64,000 nt of DNA, from the NCBI GenBank assembly GCA_003254905.1, contig QANU01111459.1:582615-646614 (forward strand), read 5' to 3'. Positions 23,401 to 36,889 of the stretch are shown here, in pieces (position 1 is the stretch's first letter; each line of letters starts with the position of its first letter). This DNA comes from Nissolia schottii (Eukaryota; Streptophyta; Magnoliopsida; Fabales; Fabaceae). The notes under the pieces were generated by a model. It worked only from the letters and a program-made list of their open reading frames with translations. It was not told where the DNA came from and made no database searches. The position numbers and the translations under genes are program-made.

Positions 23401-25524
23401 TCTAATTTTCAAATTTTAACAGGACATTTCAAAAACCAAGAATACTTTTCGGAACACATGACATTTTAAAAAACCAATATATAAATAATATTAAGTTGTT
23501 TCTCATGTGCTATGTGAAGATAAATGTTTTTTCTTATTACTTTTGTTATTTTTAATAATTTTTAAAATTAAATTTATCATATTTTATTATTTTTTATGAT
23601 TTAATATATTGATGTATCACATAATCAAATATGATAATTAATATTTTTAATATAATATTCATAGATTGTGTTTCATGAATTTAAATAATTTATAAATTTT
23701 TACAAGTTAATTCTTTTAATAATTTGATATACAAAAGATTACCGTAATATTATGGTATAAAATCCTCAAGATAAACTAGTTTTAAAAAAGAAATGCTATG
23801 ATGGATCACTGTGTGAAAGCAGCTAGCATGCACCTTTCTCACTGGATAAGCTGGCAATGGAGTCAGGAAATTGGACGGTGTCGGATAATCTGTCATTGCT
23901 GTATAAATCCACGCCGTCTGAAGCCATCCTTCCAGTTCGCCTGACCCATAATTCCTGCACCATAACCGCAATTAATTAATTAATTAATTAATTACTAGTA
24001 TTAAAATAAGCTTTTAAAAAGTCGCCTGAATTTGGTTCATTAAACTAACTGAGATTAACTCGTTTAATTTGTACTAACTACCAGTAATAATCAATCATGC
24101 TCTCTCACCCGCATAGTCTGAATGATTTCGCCAGCAGCTTCGACCCTCCTGGTTTGCTGGCCACATCGTCTATTTGTTTCCATGACTCTTTTATCACTGT
24201 GTAACAATTCTCGCTCTCGCTCTATCATCATTCATTATTCATTAGGATATTATTGCAACCGAAGAAAAAAATTCAATTAAAAAAAATATAAATATATATA
24301 TATATATTATTTAATAATCATTGCTACAGTGATGTGCATGTGAATTGAGCTATATATTAGCCTATATGCATTAATAAAATAATATGTGCGCCATCAAGCT
24401 TCCCTGAGTGGATAAAATTAAGAATAAAAATCTTAAAACGTGGTTTTCTCATAGCATCCATGTATCGACACCACACATATCACGGCAAAATAAAATTAAA
24501 AAATAAAAAAAATCAATTTGTTGGGAGGAGAGAAATTAAAATGAGATACCCTGAAGTCATGAGTGATAATGTCAGTGAAGACATATGGTGAAACCAAACC
24601 CGGGAAATGGAGAATTGGGGCAGAGGATGCTAAGGCTCCAATTGCAACGTGCGGATACTTCAACCTGAACCACGCAGCCAGCACTGCAAATTTTTTTAAA
24701 ATAAAAGAAAATCAGATTAATTTAGACCAAACATATATTCGTGAAAACAATCATAAAATTGATGAACGAGAATATATGTACTTCCTCCATAGGATCCTCC
24801 AAACACAACAACAGGGGAATCAGTTGCTGACAAGTTCTTCTTGAGATCAATGATGAGAGTTGCATAATCAGCCAATGCCTGCGTTGAGCTCAGGTACCCA
24901 AGTGTGCTGCTATTTGAATATGCAACCGTCCTGTTTCCCCCAAATGGTACTGATTTTCCGTAGAACCTATGCTGCAAAAAATTCAATTCGTTGAAACCTC
25001 GAATTTAGTTAGACGCAGTAAAAGGTTGACTTTTTGGGGGGGGGGGGCATAGGGTCAAATCATAATTATTATCTCAACTCTAGATATATTGAGTGAACAA
25101 TAAATTTAAAAAAATCAAAAGGTACAGAGAGACACAGATCTGTGTGCAGTACCTCAATGAAAACCAAAAGGGCTTGGAAACGGGGGGCATTTTCGAACAC
25201 GAAGCCGGTGTTCTGAGTGAACCATTCTATGTTCCCTTCGTTTCCGGTGTAGACGAAGATCGGGGATTTCTTTTTGGCGCCGCCCCAATGGGTGGCGTTG
25301 ACCAGGTACCTCTGCTGGAAGGTTTGGTAGCTCTGGGGATTGTAATTGAAGTGGTCGAGTGTTTGGGTGAAGAACTTTGTTGTGTAGTAGGGCCCATTTT
25401 GGTGGTGGTGCTGTGGGCGGCGGGAGAGTAGCGAAGAAGGGAATCTGGGTGTGATGTGTGCAAAAGCGAAGGTGAAGAAGAACAAGAGTGTGCTTGTGAA
25501 GTAGTGGATGCCAAGATTTGCCAT
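20447..25524 (-). CDS. lysosomal Pro-X carboxypeptidase-like serine peptidase (S28), 501 aa, ten exons
   Basis: Ten minus-strand exons join in phase with GT-AG borders: 25524-25153, 24971-24782, 24683-24550, 24221-24109, 23954-23834, 23209-23051, 21194-21042, 20959-20880, 20744-20695 and 20580-20447. They give 501 residues, the family's usual length. The N-terminus MANLGIHYFTSTLLFFFTFAFA is a signal peptide. The catalytic triad is visible: Ser184 in GGSYGG, Asp435 in GLRDPWSGGG and His460 in GAHHVDL, with the same spacing as recalled for human PRCP (179/430/455). YTGNEGNIEWF and HRFYGKSVPFG are also family signatures. Such enzymes release C-terminal residues after proline and act in the vacuole/lysosome or secretory route. 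The 1.86-kb sixth intron carries a near-identical copy of the gene's 3' part between Ns, probably an assembly artefact, and a G11 tract precedes the last acceptor. No stop or frameshift interrupts the exons. Confidence 0.92.
22031..22954. repeat. near-identical second copy of 19684-20552 inside a carboxypeptidase intron, bounded by Ns
   Basis: Bases 22031-22899 match 19684-20552 in the same orientation over 869 bp; only one mismatch was noticed (20524 C against 22871 T). The copy starts directly after N 22030. It then continues with 22900-22954, a repeat of 22793-22847 (55 bp), and ends at N 22955. It includes most of the last carboxypeptidase exon (minus strand, about 22899-22794) but stops before that exon's splice acceptor. 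Single-N joins at both ends and near-perfect identity point to a redundant contig, possibly the other allele, placed in an intron gap rather than a genomic duplication. Confidence 0.85.
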
Positions 25525-27485
25525 TATTTTTTGTTCTGATGGAACGGGAAACTGTGTGGTGTCGGGTACAAATGAAACGACAAATATACATATACATATA
25601 TATACATATACATATATATATATATATATGAGCCTTTTGAGAGTTATAAAGGGCAAAATGAAAAGTAGAAGAGATTCTCACGAGTCTACAATTTCCGCAG
25701 AAAAAGGCTCTCAAGGTTGGCCCGCCTATTAGGGGGGCCATTCACTTCAAAATCTATACATATATAAATAATATAAGGGTCTGGATACTTTAACCGGAAA
25801 TTACACATGCATATTTCTATCGTTAATTAATTAAGTTATTTTAAAAAAATAAATAATTAGAAAGGTAAAAAATTAATGGTAAAAATGTATACATGTTATG
25901 TGTAATTTTTATATGAGATGATCCATTTTCACACATGTATAATAAGGTAGTACCATGTGAGTATAATTGCATTGCAATATAATTTTTTTTTTTAGGGGAT
26001 TGTTATGGTACTTTGCTCATATTATAAGGTACTGATATCTTTACCTAAATTGTTATTTGTCAAGTGAATTGTAGGTTATTTTTATTTTTATTTTAATTTA
26101 TTAATTAACCATTTGATGTTATGTGGGCAAGATATCAATACCTATATAATTAAATGGGTACTAAAGGAAAAACCTTTTTTATATTATCATTTAATCCTAA
26201 GATTTGATATAATGACATTTTAAGTAACAAGTGAAAAGTCTGTGTGCCAACTGTGCTAGATTTCATTGATTCTTAATGACAATTTAAACGTACTTGATTA
26301 AAAGATATTTTTGCATGTTTCCTTTATAACATTTAATACATGTCATCTAGCAAAATTATTAGCCATTAATTTATTATTTAGGTGGAAGATAGCTTATTCT
26401 TGTGAATATATGGGTTTTGCTAACTTCTTCTAACTCTGTTTTAACTCTATTTTATGAAGGTGTAAATTATCAACATTCAACCAAGATACTTGGACTAAAA
26501 AAAAAAACACCATTCTTGTTTATTAGATAATTAATTTTTAGGCGGTTTCTCAAGTGCCCTGTTAAGAAAATACACCATCCTACTAAATTCTTTTATTTTT
26601 TTATACTTTTTAAAATTAAACTTATTGTATTTTGTCATTATTTTATGATCTCATATGACATATTGGTGCATCACATGATCTAATGTGATAATTAATAATT
26701 TTTAATATAATATTTATAGAGCGGTGTATTGTAAGTTGAAATGATTAACAAAACTCTACATTTCTTATAAGTTGATTATTGCAATGATTTAACTGATAAA
26801 AGATTTGTCAATACCATATAAAACATTAAACGATAACAAAATTCAATGAATTTAATTCTACAAATTGTAAAATAAATAGAGGAATTTAATAATATGAGAT
26901 ATTTATTTCATAGGACACGTGAGTGGCCACATATTATTAAAATTACCTATTTGAATAAAGTCAAAATCATTTAATTTTCTCTTCTTTTTTTCTTCTCTCT
27001 TCACCATTAATTATTATTTTGTCCTCCCTTCTCCATCCTCCATCACCTACTTAACTCACTCAATATTTATAAAAAAAAATCAATTTTTTTACTTTCATTT
27101 GTGGTATTTTTTCAGAAAAATATTTTAGTAATTGATGATGACAATAAATCATAAAAAAATAAAAAAAATTGCTATTTTTTAAACAATAAGTTTTTTTTTA
27201 CTTACGGAAAAATGAGAGGGAGAGAGGAGAGGGAAAAGATGAGAAACAAGAGAAATGAAAGGGGAAGAGTGGGGTGGGGCGTGAAGATGCAGGGAAAAGA
27301 GGGGGGAGAGAAAAGAGAAAATATGAAAGAAAAAAAATAAGAAAGAAAGAATGATTGTGACATTTAATTTATTAAAAGTAAATAATTTAATAATTAAACA
27401 ATGTGGTGCCATTTGTCTAACACATTTTAGTAAATGATGCTAATCTCTTCTTTCATAAAATAAAGTGGGAAGAGGTTAACAAAAT

Positions 27486-27520
<35 letters not shown>

Positions 27521-30078
27521 TATTTCACTTCATTTTTAGATATTGTTTTTTATTTAAAATTTTGTTTAAAATTAATTAGTATTTGATTAGATTAAATAGA
27601 TATTAATTATTATATTTTTAACTATATCCCTATTTATTATGAATCTTTTATTATTATATTAATTACATTATAATTTTTCATAATTCTCTTTCTCACTAAT
27701 TGTTCAATATGTGTTTTAATTTAAATAAGAGAAGGGTTAGAGAGAAATAAATATTGAAAGGTAATTTAATTTAAACACTTGATATTTTCTTTAAATATGT
27801 GTAAATTAATTACTTTATTAATATATGGGTATTTATAAAAAACGACGCACAAATTAAAACTAATTAATTGATATAGTATCAATGCTTTCATCAATAAATA
27901 CAAGCATTCACCAATTAATAAATGAATTTGGACATAACCTCTTGTACTATACTACTATACAATAATAATACACTTTAAAATAGAGCCAATTGATTGAAAT
28001 TAAGAATACCTTATTCACAGCAATTAAGTCTGTAATGGGTCCACTACGTCTTTTTTATTTTATGAAAGTCAATCACGCCAAATTTTAAATATATAAAGAC
28101 TTTTCTGTCCAGTACTATATACTTTGAAAGATATATGAGATTTTCGTGATATACTGATATTAAATACCATTAGAGATTTAAAATTTTGAAAATCTTCTCC
28201 TTTTGCTTCTTTATTTTAAGTATCTTAAGACACTCATTTATATAAATTAAAAATGTTTTGCTAACGAATGTTTTAAATATACTCATTAAAGAATTCAATT
28301 TTTTTGTGTGTTTTTAATGTATTTAATGTATTAAAGGCTTAAAAACATTTATGTATTAAATACAAAATTTTCTTTTTTAATTCATTACCTAGTGCTCTTA
28401 GCACACTTATTACATTAGCCTAAATTAAAATTAGCTGAACGGCTAATTATTTCAATATCATCAGCATTTTCCACGAAAATGAAATTGACATTTACTAAGA
28501 AAAGAGAAACTCGCGCTATTTCAGGGATGCATATCCGTATTGCGCGTCAATTCAGGCTGGTCCAAATTGTTGGAGTGATGTAATTTTTGTGTCATCCATT
28601 GGGAATATATGGGTGAGAACTGAGGATGCACATCAACTTCCCTTTCTTCTACTTGAAGACGACAAATTTCCCTTCCGCGTGGCGTGAAAGAGAATACCAT
28701 TCACTTTGGGGATTATTATTGACTCTATTCTCTCACCTATAAGCTGACGTCGTCACTGTTCAGGGTTCAACAAATACAAAGGCAAAAGTTAAAAACAGAC
28801 AAACTTTCTCATACTTCGCTTCTATGGTTAGTTAATTTAGTGGCAGAGACATAATGATAGGTTTAAATTTCAGTATTTTATCAACCAAAGGTTTGAACTT
28901 TAGTTCAACCTATCCCGACTTTTATATTCCGAACTAATCATATCATATCAAATATATGAATTTCAAAGAAATGATATATAAAATCAGTCATATATATTAA
29001 TGTAATAATATTTAATTAGTTCACAGTATAAAAGTAAATAGTACTTAAACTCATATAAAAAGTATCATATTTTACAAATTTAATTTTAATATGCATATTT
29101 TAATTTTTATATACGATAAAAATAAAAATAAATTTATTTTGTCATTCAATTATGTATTAACACAGTAATAAACATAGTCCTTTTTTGAGTAATAAATATA
29201 AAAATCAATCACTTTTAATATTAAAAATATATTAAAATTAATTTTAATATATTATTAATGTGAACTATTTAAAGTAATTCCTACAAACGATGAACCCTTT
29301 TACTAACATACCAATCAAGGACGGATCTTAGTATTGATCGGGGCCACGAACCCCAAATAACTGTGAATTTTTTTTTTTGAGATTGTGGTATTTACAATTT
29401 ATTAATATCAAATTGTGGTCATTTTATAAAAATTACCTGATTGTGGTATCATTTTATAAATCGCCAAGAGTTATTGGCAATTTTGTCTTGGCCAAAATTC
29501 GAGTATCTCCTCCATTTACATAAATTTTCATACTTGGTAAAAATATTTGCATATCAGTGTAAATCGCAATTCATAGAGGTGATTTATCTATTCTTCATCA
29601 TATTTTATCCGTGTACGGTATTTTTGTGAGCAAAATATAAATAACACAATTTTCACACTTTTGATATGAGTGAAGAGATGACACAATTTTTAAATAATTA
29701 ATTATTTTTTATTTTTAAAATAAACTTGCCAAATTTGTGATAATTTATTTTTTAAATATTATTTTTTTGATAAATGATCCTCTTTTGTGACAATTTTAAA
29801 GAAAACTACCACAATCTTATAATTTCTCCAGAAATACCACAATCTTGTGATTTTACCGTATTAAAATTTGTCCAAAAGTTTCATAACAGTACTATGATAG
29901 TTGAGATATTCTTCAACTCCTTTCAATCACATCCTTTTGGTAAGCTGGTTATCATATTGGGACCTTAATTAATACATAGTAATATGTAGTTTTTCTCGTT
30001 CGGTGAAATTAGTATATATCACTGATATTGTGAGAAAAGAGAGGATATATATATATATATATATATATATAGGCATAC
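25525..30078. other. intergenic region upstream of the carboxypeptidase gene
   Basis: The promoter side starts with TATACA/TA repeats (about 25,580-25,630) just upstream of the start codon. The rest is very AT-rich, with an (AC)n-(AT)n compound microsatellite (about 27,485-27,520), a purine-rich tract (27,205-27,345) and a (TA)n tract (30,044-30,071). The slightly GC-richer stretch at 28,500-28,760 was read in all frames without a recognisable product. Confidence 0.5.
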
Positions 30079-30152
30079 CTTCCACCGCTCCAAGGGCTCT
30101 CTTAAACCATTAAAGAAGATAACCCGGACCTTCTCAGAACTCTCTCAATATC
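30079..30152 (-). pseudogene. decayed stray copy of carboxypeptidase exon 8
   Basis: Read on the minus strand, CAG|GATATTGAGAGAGTTCTGAG begins like exon 8 of the intact gene (GATATTAAGAGAGTTCTAAA), and it ends in CCTTGGAGCGGTGGAAG|GT. Acceptor and donor are still in place. Internally it is 74 nt rather than 80, with a deletion in the middle and an inserted base near the end, so the frame is broken and the catalytic-Asp region (GLRDPW) is not readable. Flanking exons were not found. It is probably the last remnant of a tandem duplicate of the S28 gene ~5 kb away. Confidence 0.8.
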
Positions 30153-31951
30153 CTGCAGTGGGCTGTTGCCCAAACCATTGGATATTAGGGCACATGTTGG
30201 GCTTCATGGGTTGTTGCCCAAACAATTGGATATTTGGGCCCAAATGAAGTGCAATGTAAGTATGTCAAAAACTAAATACAATCATGACCAACAAAAATAA
30301 AATGCAATGTAATTTAAATCACCAAAAACAAAAAAGAATCGCAATGTAAGTCGAAAGACTCGAAACTCTGACCCCAAAGAATGAGAAAATAAAGTAAGCT
30401 GCATATTAAAAAAATAAAATAGAAAGGTATATGAAAATAGCAAAAGGGAACAAGTAGAGAGAGAAAGAGAGGGAGGGGGGAATCAAAACAAAGAGCATGT
30501 GACATGAGGAATGAGTTGCTGTGTGCTTTAAATCAAATCTGCTTTTTTTTCCTTTCATGAATTTCTCCTCCTTGTCTAAAGTTTGAACTGTGATTGTGGA
30601 TTGAATCATTGAGAATAAAGCGAAAGAGTCCCGAAAAGTTGTTGACATGAGTCCAAATTATGTCCTCTTCATTCATGATTGCTTTGTAAGGTGCCGGTTT
30701 TTTTTAAACACAAATTTAATACACCATTTATTAGTGTATATATATAAAAAAATAAAAGCGAGTATTATTTTCTCCGGAAAAAAAGGGGTAAATGATAAGA
30801 TAATAAGTTTATGAGTAAATTGAAATCGCGTAAAAAAGCATTTATAACTGGTGTTCGACAATGTTTATAAGAAAATGTAACTGGTGTTCATAATTTTAGC
30901 CGAAAGATTTGATAAATATTTTAAAAGTGCATTTATAACACATTCGAAATCGCTACCACGTTATGTACGACAATATGTTTAACGAGACGAATATTCCTGC
31001 CCTTATTTCGGGTTATAAAGAAAGTTCTATTCTATCTATCCTGTATGCCCTATGCCCCTACATGTCATGGAGTGAATAGTATTCCTTCTAATTAAATTAT
31101 TTTTCCTTCGAATCTATTTATTTATTTTTCTTGAAAACGAGAAGAGAGAAAGAAAAGAGATTTTTTTTAATACCAAAACACACTAACATTGTAAATCACC
31201 GTGTCAATACTATTTAATAGGATTATAAAATATAACTAAAAATTAATCATTTATAACATTTTTTATTTGTCATATCGTATTTTCTCTTACTCTTATATCT
31301 TCCCTCTATATTTAAAGCACACATATATCAATATAATAAAAGAAGGTAAAATGTAATATACATATTTATCAAATAAAAAATGTATTAGTATTTATTTTTT
31401 TTATAATCGTTAATATATATTTATAATGAAACGTTGTGAATGAACTTAACTTTAGAGCGAGAAAGCAAAAACATGGGAGAGAGAAGCTGACTTGGTGGAG
31501 AGAGTAAAATGTTATAATATTTTGATACATATTTTTATTACATTGATATTTATTGTTATTATATTGATACTTAGGTGATGTGTAAGTTTGATGCTAGAAT
31601 AAGAGTAGAGAGAATTTAATTTGATAAAGAGATAACATCACAAAGAAAGTATAATTTAATGAAAAGAAAATATGTTCAAAATATTAAAAAAATAATTATA
31701 TTAATACATTTTTTAACCATACATGTATTGATGTATGATGCACACACATCAATAGCATATGCATAAAAAATATTACCATTGTGCCAAATACAAAGTAACG
31801 GGGTTAATATGAATGGTCAAAGTCAAAGAAGTCGCAATTTCAGATTGCGATTGCGAGAGAAGGGTTGCCAAAAGCAGCATACACGTTGTCGCCATAATAC
31901 CGTTCCACCCATTCTTCGCGCACTGGGCTCACCCCACCACTCAAAACCCGA
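30153..31951. other. intergenic region
   Basis: Next to the stray exon is a direct repeat built on GTTGCCCAAAC(A/C)ATTGGATAT (about 30,166-30,240). The remainder is AT-rich with no recognised gene. The region from about 31,790 becomes more GC-rich as the next gene's promoter and leader begin. Confidence 0.5.
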
Positions 31952-31957
31952 CACGTG
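31952..31957 (+). promoter_or_regulatory. G-box (CACGTG) upstream of the coiled-coil gene
   Basis: CACGTG in the context GACACGTGTCC lies 103 bp before the ATG at 32060. This core and its ACGTGTC flank are the classical bZIP/bHLH binding site (G-box/ABRE type) in plant promoters. Function is inferred from sequence alone. Confidence 0.5.
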
Positions 31958-32059
31958 TCCGCTCTCAGGATCGCCGCTCTCTTGGTTTCTTCTCTTCTAG
32001 CGCCATCGACACAGACACTCTCGCTCTGCACATGATCGAGAGGGGTTGTTGCTGATGTG

Positions 32060-35000
32060 ATGATGCCGAGGCAGAACCGAAGCGCGATGGCGGCGGAGAT
32101 CATGATTCCGGGGAAGATCAGGAAGCGAGGCTGCTCCTCGTCGGCGTCTTCCTCCTCCTCCGTCCTCCACACCAACAGATTCAAGAGGGCCATCCTGGTG
32201 GGGAAGAGGGGCGGATCCAGCACCCCCGTCCCTACCTGGAAGCTCCTGAGCTCGAGATCTCCGGCCTCGGCGGCGCTGCGTGCACTTGAATCCCCCAAGT
32301 ACCCGCCCTCCCAGGCTGGTGGCGGTGGCGGAGGAGGAGGAGAAGGAGGGAATGGGAGGCAGGCTCCGGTTTCGGCGAGGAAGCTGGCGGCGACGCTGTG
32401 GGAGATGAACGAGATCCCTTCCCCCAGCGTGAAGGAGATGAAAATGCAGGGCGATTCCAGGCTCAAGAAGGAGCTCAGAGCGAAGGAGAAGTTGGCGAGG
32501 TCCATTCGTTCTGGTTCTCTGCCTCCACATTTGTCCGATCCATCGCATAGTCCTGTTTCCGAGGTTAGTACTCTTTTCACATTTAAATCGAGTTTATTTT
32601 TATTTTTCCATTTTCTGTCTGCTTGAACTTATAATTTATGTTTCCTTTGATGAGTTGTGATTATTGTGATATTTTTTTGTTTTGTAGAGAATGGATCGAT
32701 CTGGAACTGGTAGTCGCCATAGAAGGACTCCATCCGTTTCTCACAGGCCGAGGCTCACAGAGCACCACGTTGGCCCTTTGGATTCTCTTAGTAATGCCAG
32801 TCTCATGGAGGTAATCTTGTACAAAGCAAAAGGTTTTATCAAATTATCATATTTCATATTTCGCATTCCGGAACACCTTGTGCTTGTGTAAGCAATTTGG
32901 GAATTTGATCCTCATCCATTTAGGATTTGTTTGGAAATTTTATCTTGGAGGATAAGAAAAGGAAAGGAAATTACTAGACACACTTAATTTAGTATCTGAG
33001 AAATTAGATACGTCCGCGAATAGTTCCATGGGCTTGCTGAATGGTTAATACAATTTCATCATGATATGCAAAGTACTATATTTAAGCTGAAAAAACTTTG
33101 GACGTGTGGACAGTTTCTGTATCTGTACCGGACTGGCCAAATTATATATATCAACACTCATCTATACTTTGTTCTTTGTTACTTTGGATTGAGGTTTTAT
33201 TTATTTATTTATTGTTTTAACGTTCTGAAAGTTATTCCTCTGGGCTCTGGCATTCAATGCTCTGTTATGCACTCGGTAGGTAAGCCATTAATTTTCTGGA
33301 CAAATTAATATTCCATGTGTGTGCCAAAGATTTGTATGCAGATGGTCCTGACCTTACCACTAACGGTATTTTTATTACATCTACTTGTAGTTCTACGGAG
33401 TTTCTGATAGATTAGTACAATCTCTTCATTATATGCAGATGGAATATTTATATCTATATTGAAACTAATTATAACATGCTAGTGGGTTTTCTACTTCTCT
33501 GTTCATATCAGAATGGCCAAACTACATATCAAAGTTAATTTATAACTTTTTTTTAATGGTTACTTTGGATGGAAGGTGTTCTTAATTGTTTTTATACTAT
33601 TTGAAATCGTACCCTTGGCATAAAACACCCTGTCAAGCACATGCATATTTGAACAGCCAGTTGCATGCATTATGCTCTACGATATTTGACTCAGCTTTTT
33701 GAGAATTTAAAATTATGTAGAACAATGTGTGATGTTCACGCTTCCTTATAGTTGCATCTTGGATTTCTTGCAGATTGAAACCAGATCTCGAGCACAGACT
33801 CCTGCTTCATCTACCGTTGGAGTTAAAACACGTTTGAAAGATGTTAGTAATGCTTTAACAACATCCAAAGAGCTACTTAAAATTATAAACCGCATGCGGG
33901 GTCATGAAGATCATCCTTCTTCCAGTATGTCCCTCATCTCAGCTTTACATACTGAGCTGGAGAGGGCTCGGCTGCAGGTCAATCAGCTTATCCAGGAGCA
34001 GCGCTCAGATCAGAACGAGATAAGTTATTTGATGAAGTGTTTTGCTGAAGAAAAGGCTGCTTGGAAAAGCAAGGAGCAAGAAATTGTTGAGGCTGCAATT
34101 GAATCTGTTGTAGGGGAGCTCGATGTAGAGAGGAAGCTCAGGAGGCGGTTTGAAAGCTTGAACAAGAAGCTCGGGAGAGAATTGGCTGAGACTAAAGCTT
34201 CTCTTCTAAAGGTGGCGAAGGATCTTGAAAGTGAGAAGAGAGCAAGAGAAATTATTGAGCAAGTATGTGATGAGTTAGCAAGAGATGTTGGTGAAGATCA
34301 ATCTGAGATGGAGAAACAAAAGAAATTGTCTACAAAAGTTTGTGAAGAGGTGGAGAAAGAAAAGGAAATGATGCAACTAACTGATATGTTTCATGAAGAG
34401 AGAGCTCAAAAGAAACTCTCTGAGGCAAAATATCAGCTTGAGGAGAAGAATGCAGCTGTTGATAAGCTTAGGAGTCAACTTGAAGCTTTTCTTGGAAGTA
34501 AACAAGTTAGAGAAAAAGGACGCAGTTCCACTCACTTGAACGATGAAGAAATTGCTGCGTATTTGGGCCGAAGCCAATTTGTTTCCAATCATAATGAAGA
34601 TAAAGAAGATGACGGAGGAGAGGTTGACGATGGAGTAGAATGCGAAGAGGAATCTGCTGCTGAAAGTGATCTGCATTCGATCGAGTTAAATATGGACAAC
34701 AACAAAAACAACAAGAACTATAAGTGGAACTACCCTTCTGAAAGCAGATTTGATCCCAGAAGGTATCCAATTGAGGAAGAAGTTAAAGGAAGAAGGTCTG
34801 CCTCAGGGAAAGTTTCAAGGAGAAGTACATCTCTGCAAAGGAGTATATCAGATGGAATTGAATGGGGAGTACAAACCGAGAAGCTTCAGAATTCAGGAGA
34901 TGGAATAGATTGGGAAAGGTTTTATGAACTGGAGAAGCAAGCTCAAGGAAAAAGTTATGCAGATGAAATGCAAGGCTATAAGTCAGTGAAATGTCTGAGG

Positions 35001-35201
35001 GATCAGATCTTGTCTGGTTCAAGGCCTGCTTCTTCCAGAGGTTATGCAAGCCCAACCAGACAATTTTCCCACCCGTGGCCGTCACGAGATCCTGCAAACA
35101 CCTTCCACGAGAAACCTCCTATAGGGCAGGGCAATGGTCTAAAATCAAGGTTAGGGGAATCCAGATGTGAGGGCCCGAATGTGAGGAAGTCCAAAAGATG
35201 A
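32060..35201 (+). CDS. coiled-coil protein of the plant At5g41620-like family, 684 aa
   Basis: Three exons (32060-32563, 32688-32810, 33774-35201) join at phase 0 with GT-AG borders, giving 684 residues. The first ATG of a close pair is taken as start (a second is at 32063). The N-terminal ~165 residues are basic and Ser/Gly-rich (KIRKRG, a run of eight glycines), with KLAATLWEMNEIPSPSVKEM, a segment typical of this family. Residues ~169-209 are Arg/Ser-rich. A long coiled coil spans about 261-450 (ELERARLQVNQLIQEQ through KLRSQLEAFLG) and includes EKEMMQLTDMFHEER. The C-terminal third is acidic then basic and probably disordered. Relatives are annotated as At5g41620-like or 'intracellular protein transport USO1-like'; one related plant protein is linked to trichome branching, but no biochemical role is known to me. 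No membrane segment is seen. Confidence 0.9.
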
Positions 35202-36129
35202 GAAATGCACATAACTTGGCACAATGCAGGATGGCAAATCATAGACCCTGCTAACCGCTAGGTAGAGGCCAAAAGAAGTTTTTCTCCTTTGAAGGTTTTT
35301 GTTTTTATTGATAGTCCGTGGCTGCTAATGTTGCTGCACTCAGCTGCTGTGATTTTCGTTTGACCATACTCAGATATGGTAGTGTTTGACTGTTTGTAGA
35401 GTTTATAACATGTAATATAAATATTTTGTTTTTGTTTCATTCCTTCCCATTTAAGGAGACCCACTTTGCCTCCCACGAGATGCTTCAATGAGTGGGGATC
35501 CAAATGATTTGATTTTGACATCTTCTTCGAGTAACGATGAAAAATGAGTCAATTTTTATTTTTTGGTTTCATGCAGTGGGTCAAAATGATTGACGTAGAC
35601 ACAGGTTGGAACAAAAATTTGCAGAAGTGTTTATTTCTCTCTCTTTTGTATGGCTTCTGAAATATGATTTGGGAAATGTAACTATTAGCAAGGGAATAAG
35701 GACAAACGACAAAGCTAAATCCTGTTTTGGTCTTTGGCTAGGAAAGTTGGATTAAGGTTGTGATCCTATTTTTTTCTCTTTATATCAAAGCGCAAGCGGG
35801 CTATAACATTATTCTTTTGTTGCTTACTATGATTTGAGATAATTGAAGTAAATATGTTTTTTTTTTTTTATATTGATGAAGAACGAATTTTTAAACCACT
35901 TGATTAAAGAGTTTAATCATTGACCAATTATATTGGGCTTTGTTGGTATTGAACCTTAACACTATGACTTTGTGGGGTTCACATAGATTCCACACTTTTG
36001 TAAATAAGATTGTTTAAAAATTAGTGTAGAATTTGCGCTAAGCACGAGATATATTATATCATAGGTTATAACAACAAAAAATAATAAATGTATTTCTTCA
36101 TTTTCTTTCATGTGTAATATCATATTTCC

Positions 36130-36620
36130 TTCTAATTTTTGCGCAATGTCACATTATTTCAATTCTGGCACGTACAATGTCACATTTATTTTAAATTCTT
36201 GAACAATTTTACGTTTCCTTCCAATTCCGGCACAATGTTAGTTTTCCTTAAAAATTTTGTGTTGTCTCTTTTCCTTTCGATTCTTGTCCAACGTCACATT
36301 TTCTTATTCATGAGATGTCACATTTCTTTAAATTTTTGTAAAATGTCAAGTTTCCTTTAAATTCTCGTGCAATGCTACATTCCCTTGCAATTCTTATGTA
36401 ATGTCATATTTCTTTGTAATTTGAGTGCAATGCATCTTTTCCTGTAAATTCTCATGCAATGTTACATTTCCTTGCAATTCGAGTGCAACACCATGTTTCA
36501 TTAAAAAATTTGTACAATGTTTCATTTTCTTGAAATTTGAGTGCAATGCCTCGTTTCCTTCAAACTATCGTGCAATGCTACATTTTCTTATAATTCTTGT
36601 ACAATGTCACATGTTCTTAC
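36130..36620. repeat. degenerate tandem array of ~30-40-bp units (GCAATGTCACATTTCCTT type)
   Basis: Over about 490 bp the phrases (G/T)(C/A)AATGTCACATTT or CAATGCTACATT followed by CCTT(G/T)(C/A)AATTC recur about a dozen times at roughly 30-40-bp spacing. Units differ at many positions, so this is an old minisatellite. Open frames across it just reflect the repeat. Confidence 0.8.
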
Positions 36621-36889
36621 TATTCGAGTTTAATAGTGTAAATATTACTTTTATGAAATTCTATGATTTATTGATTTATTTTGTTGACTTAAAATAGTGT
36701 AACTTGAAATTTTTTAAGATATTATTAAAAATTATTCTAAATCCTCAATAAAATATTTAATTCAAACCTAATATGAATGAGAAAGAAAATTCTTATGAAA
36801 TTTCTAAAAGTATTTTACTTATTAAATCCAAATAATATTATTAATCTTAAAAAAAAATCTAAACTCATGTTACATAATATATTATTGTA

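Noticed and set aside
25154-25741. 195-codon minus-strand frame overlapping carboxypeptidase exon 1 in another frame
   Set aside because: It is an alternative frame of the signal-peptide exon; the S28 motifs are read in the frame starting at 25524.
31840-32580. 246-codon minus-strand frame opposite exon 1 of the coiled-coil gene, and overlapping 183-codon frame
   Set aside because: Both are shadows of the GC-rich, codon-biased exon on the plus strand; low-complexity Pro/Ser/Arg content and no domain.
36130-36620. CRISPR-like array
   Set aside because: Units are diverged, spacers are not distinct and the context is a plant nuclear genome; it is a minisatellite.
36130-36700. 73- and 90-codon frames with repeated Cys/Phe
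   Set aside because: They are readings of the tandem array; the protein repeats simply follow the DNA repeats.
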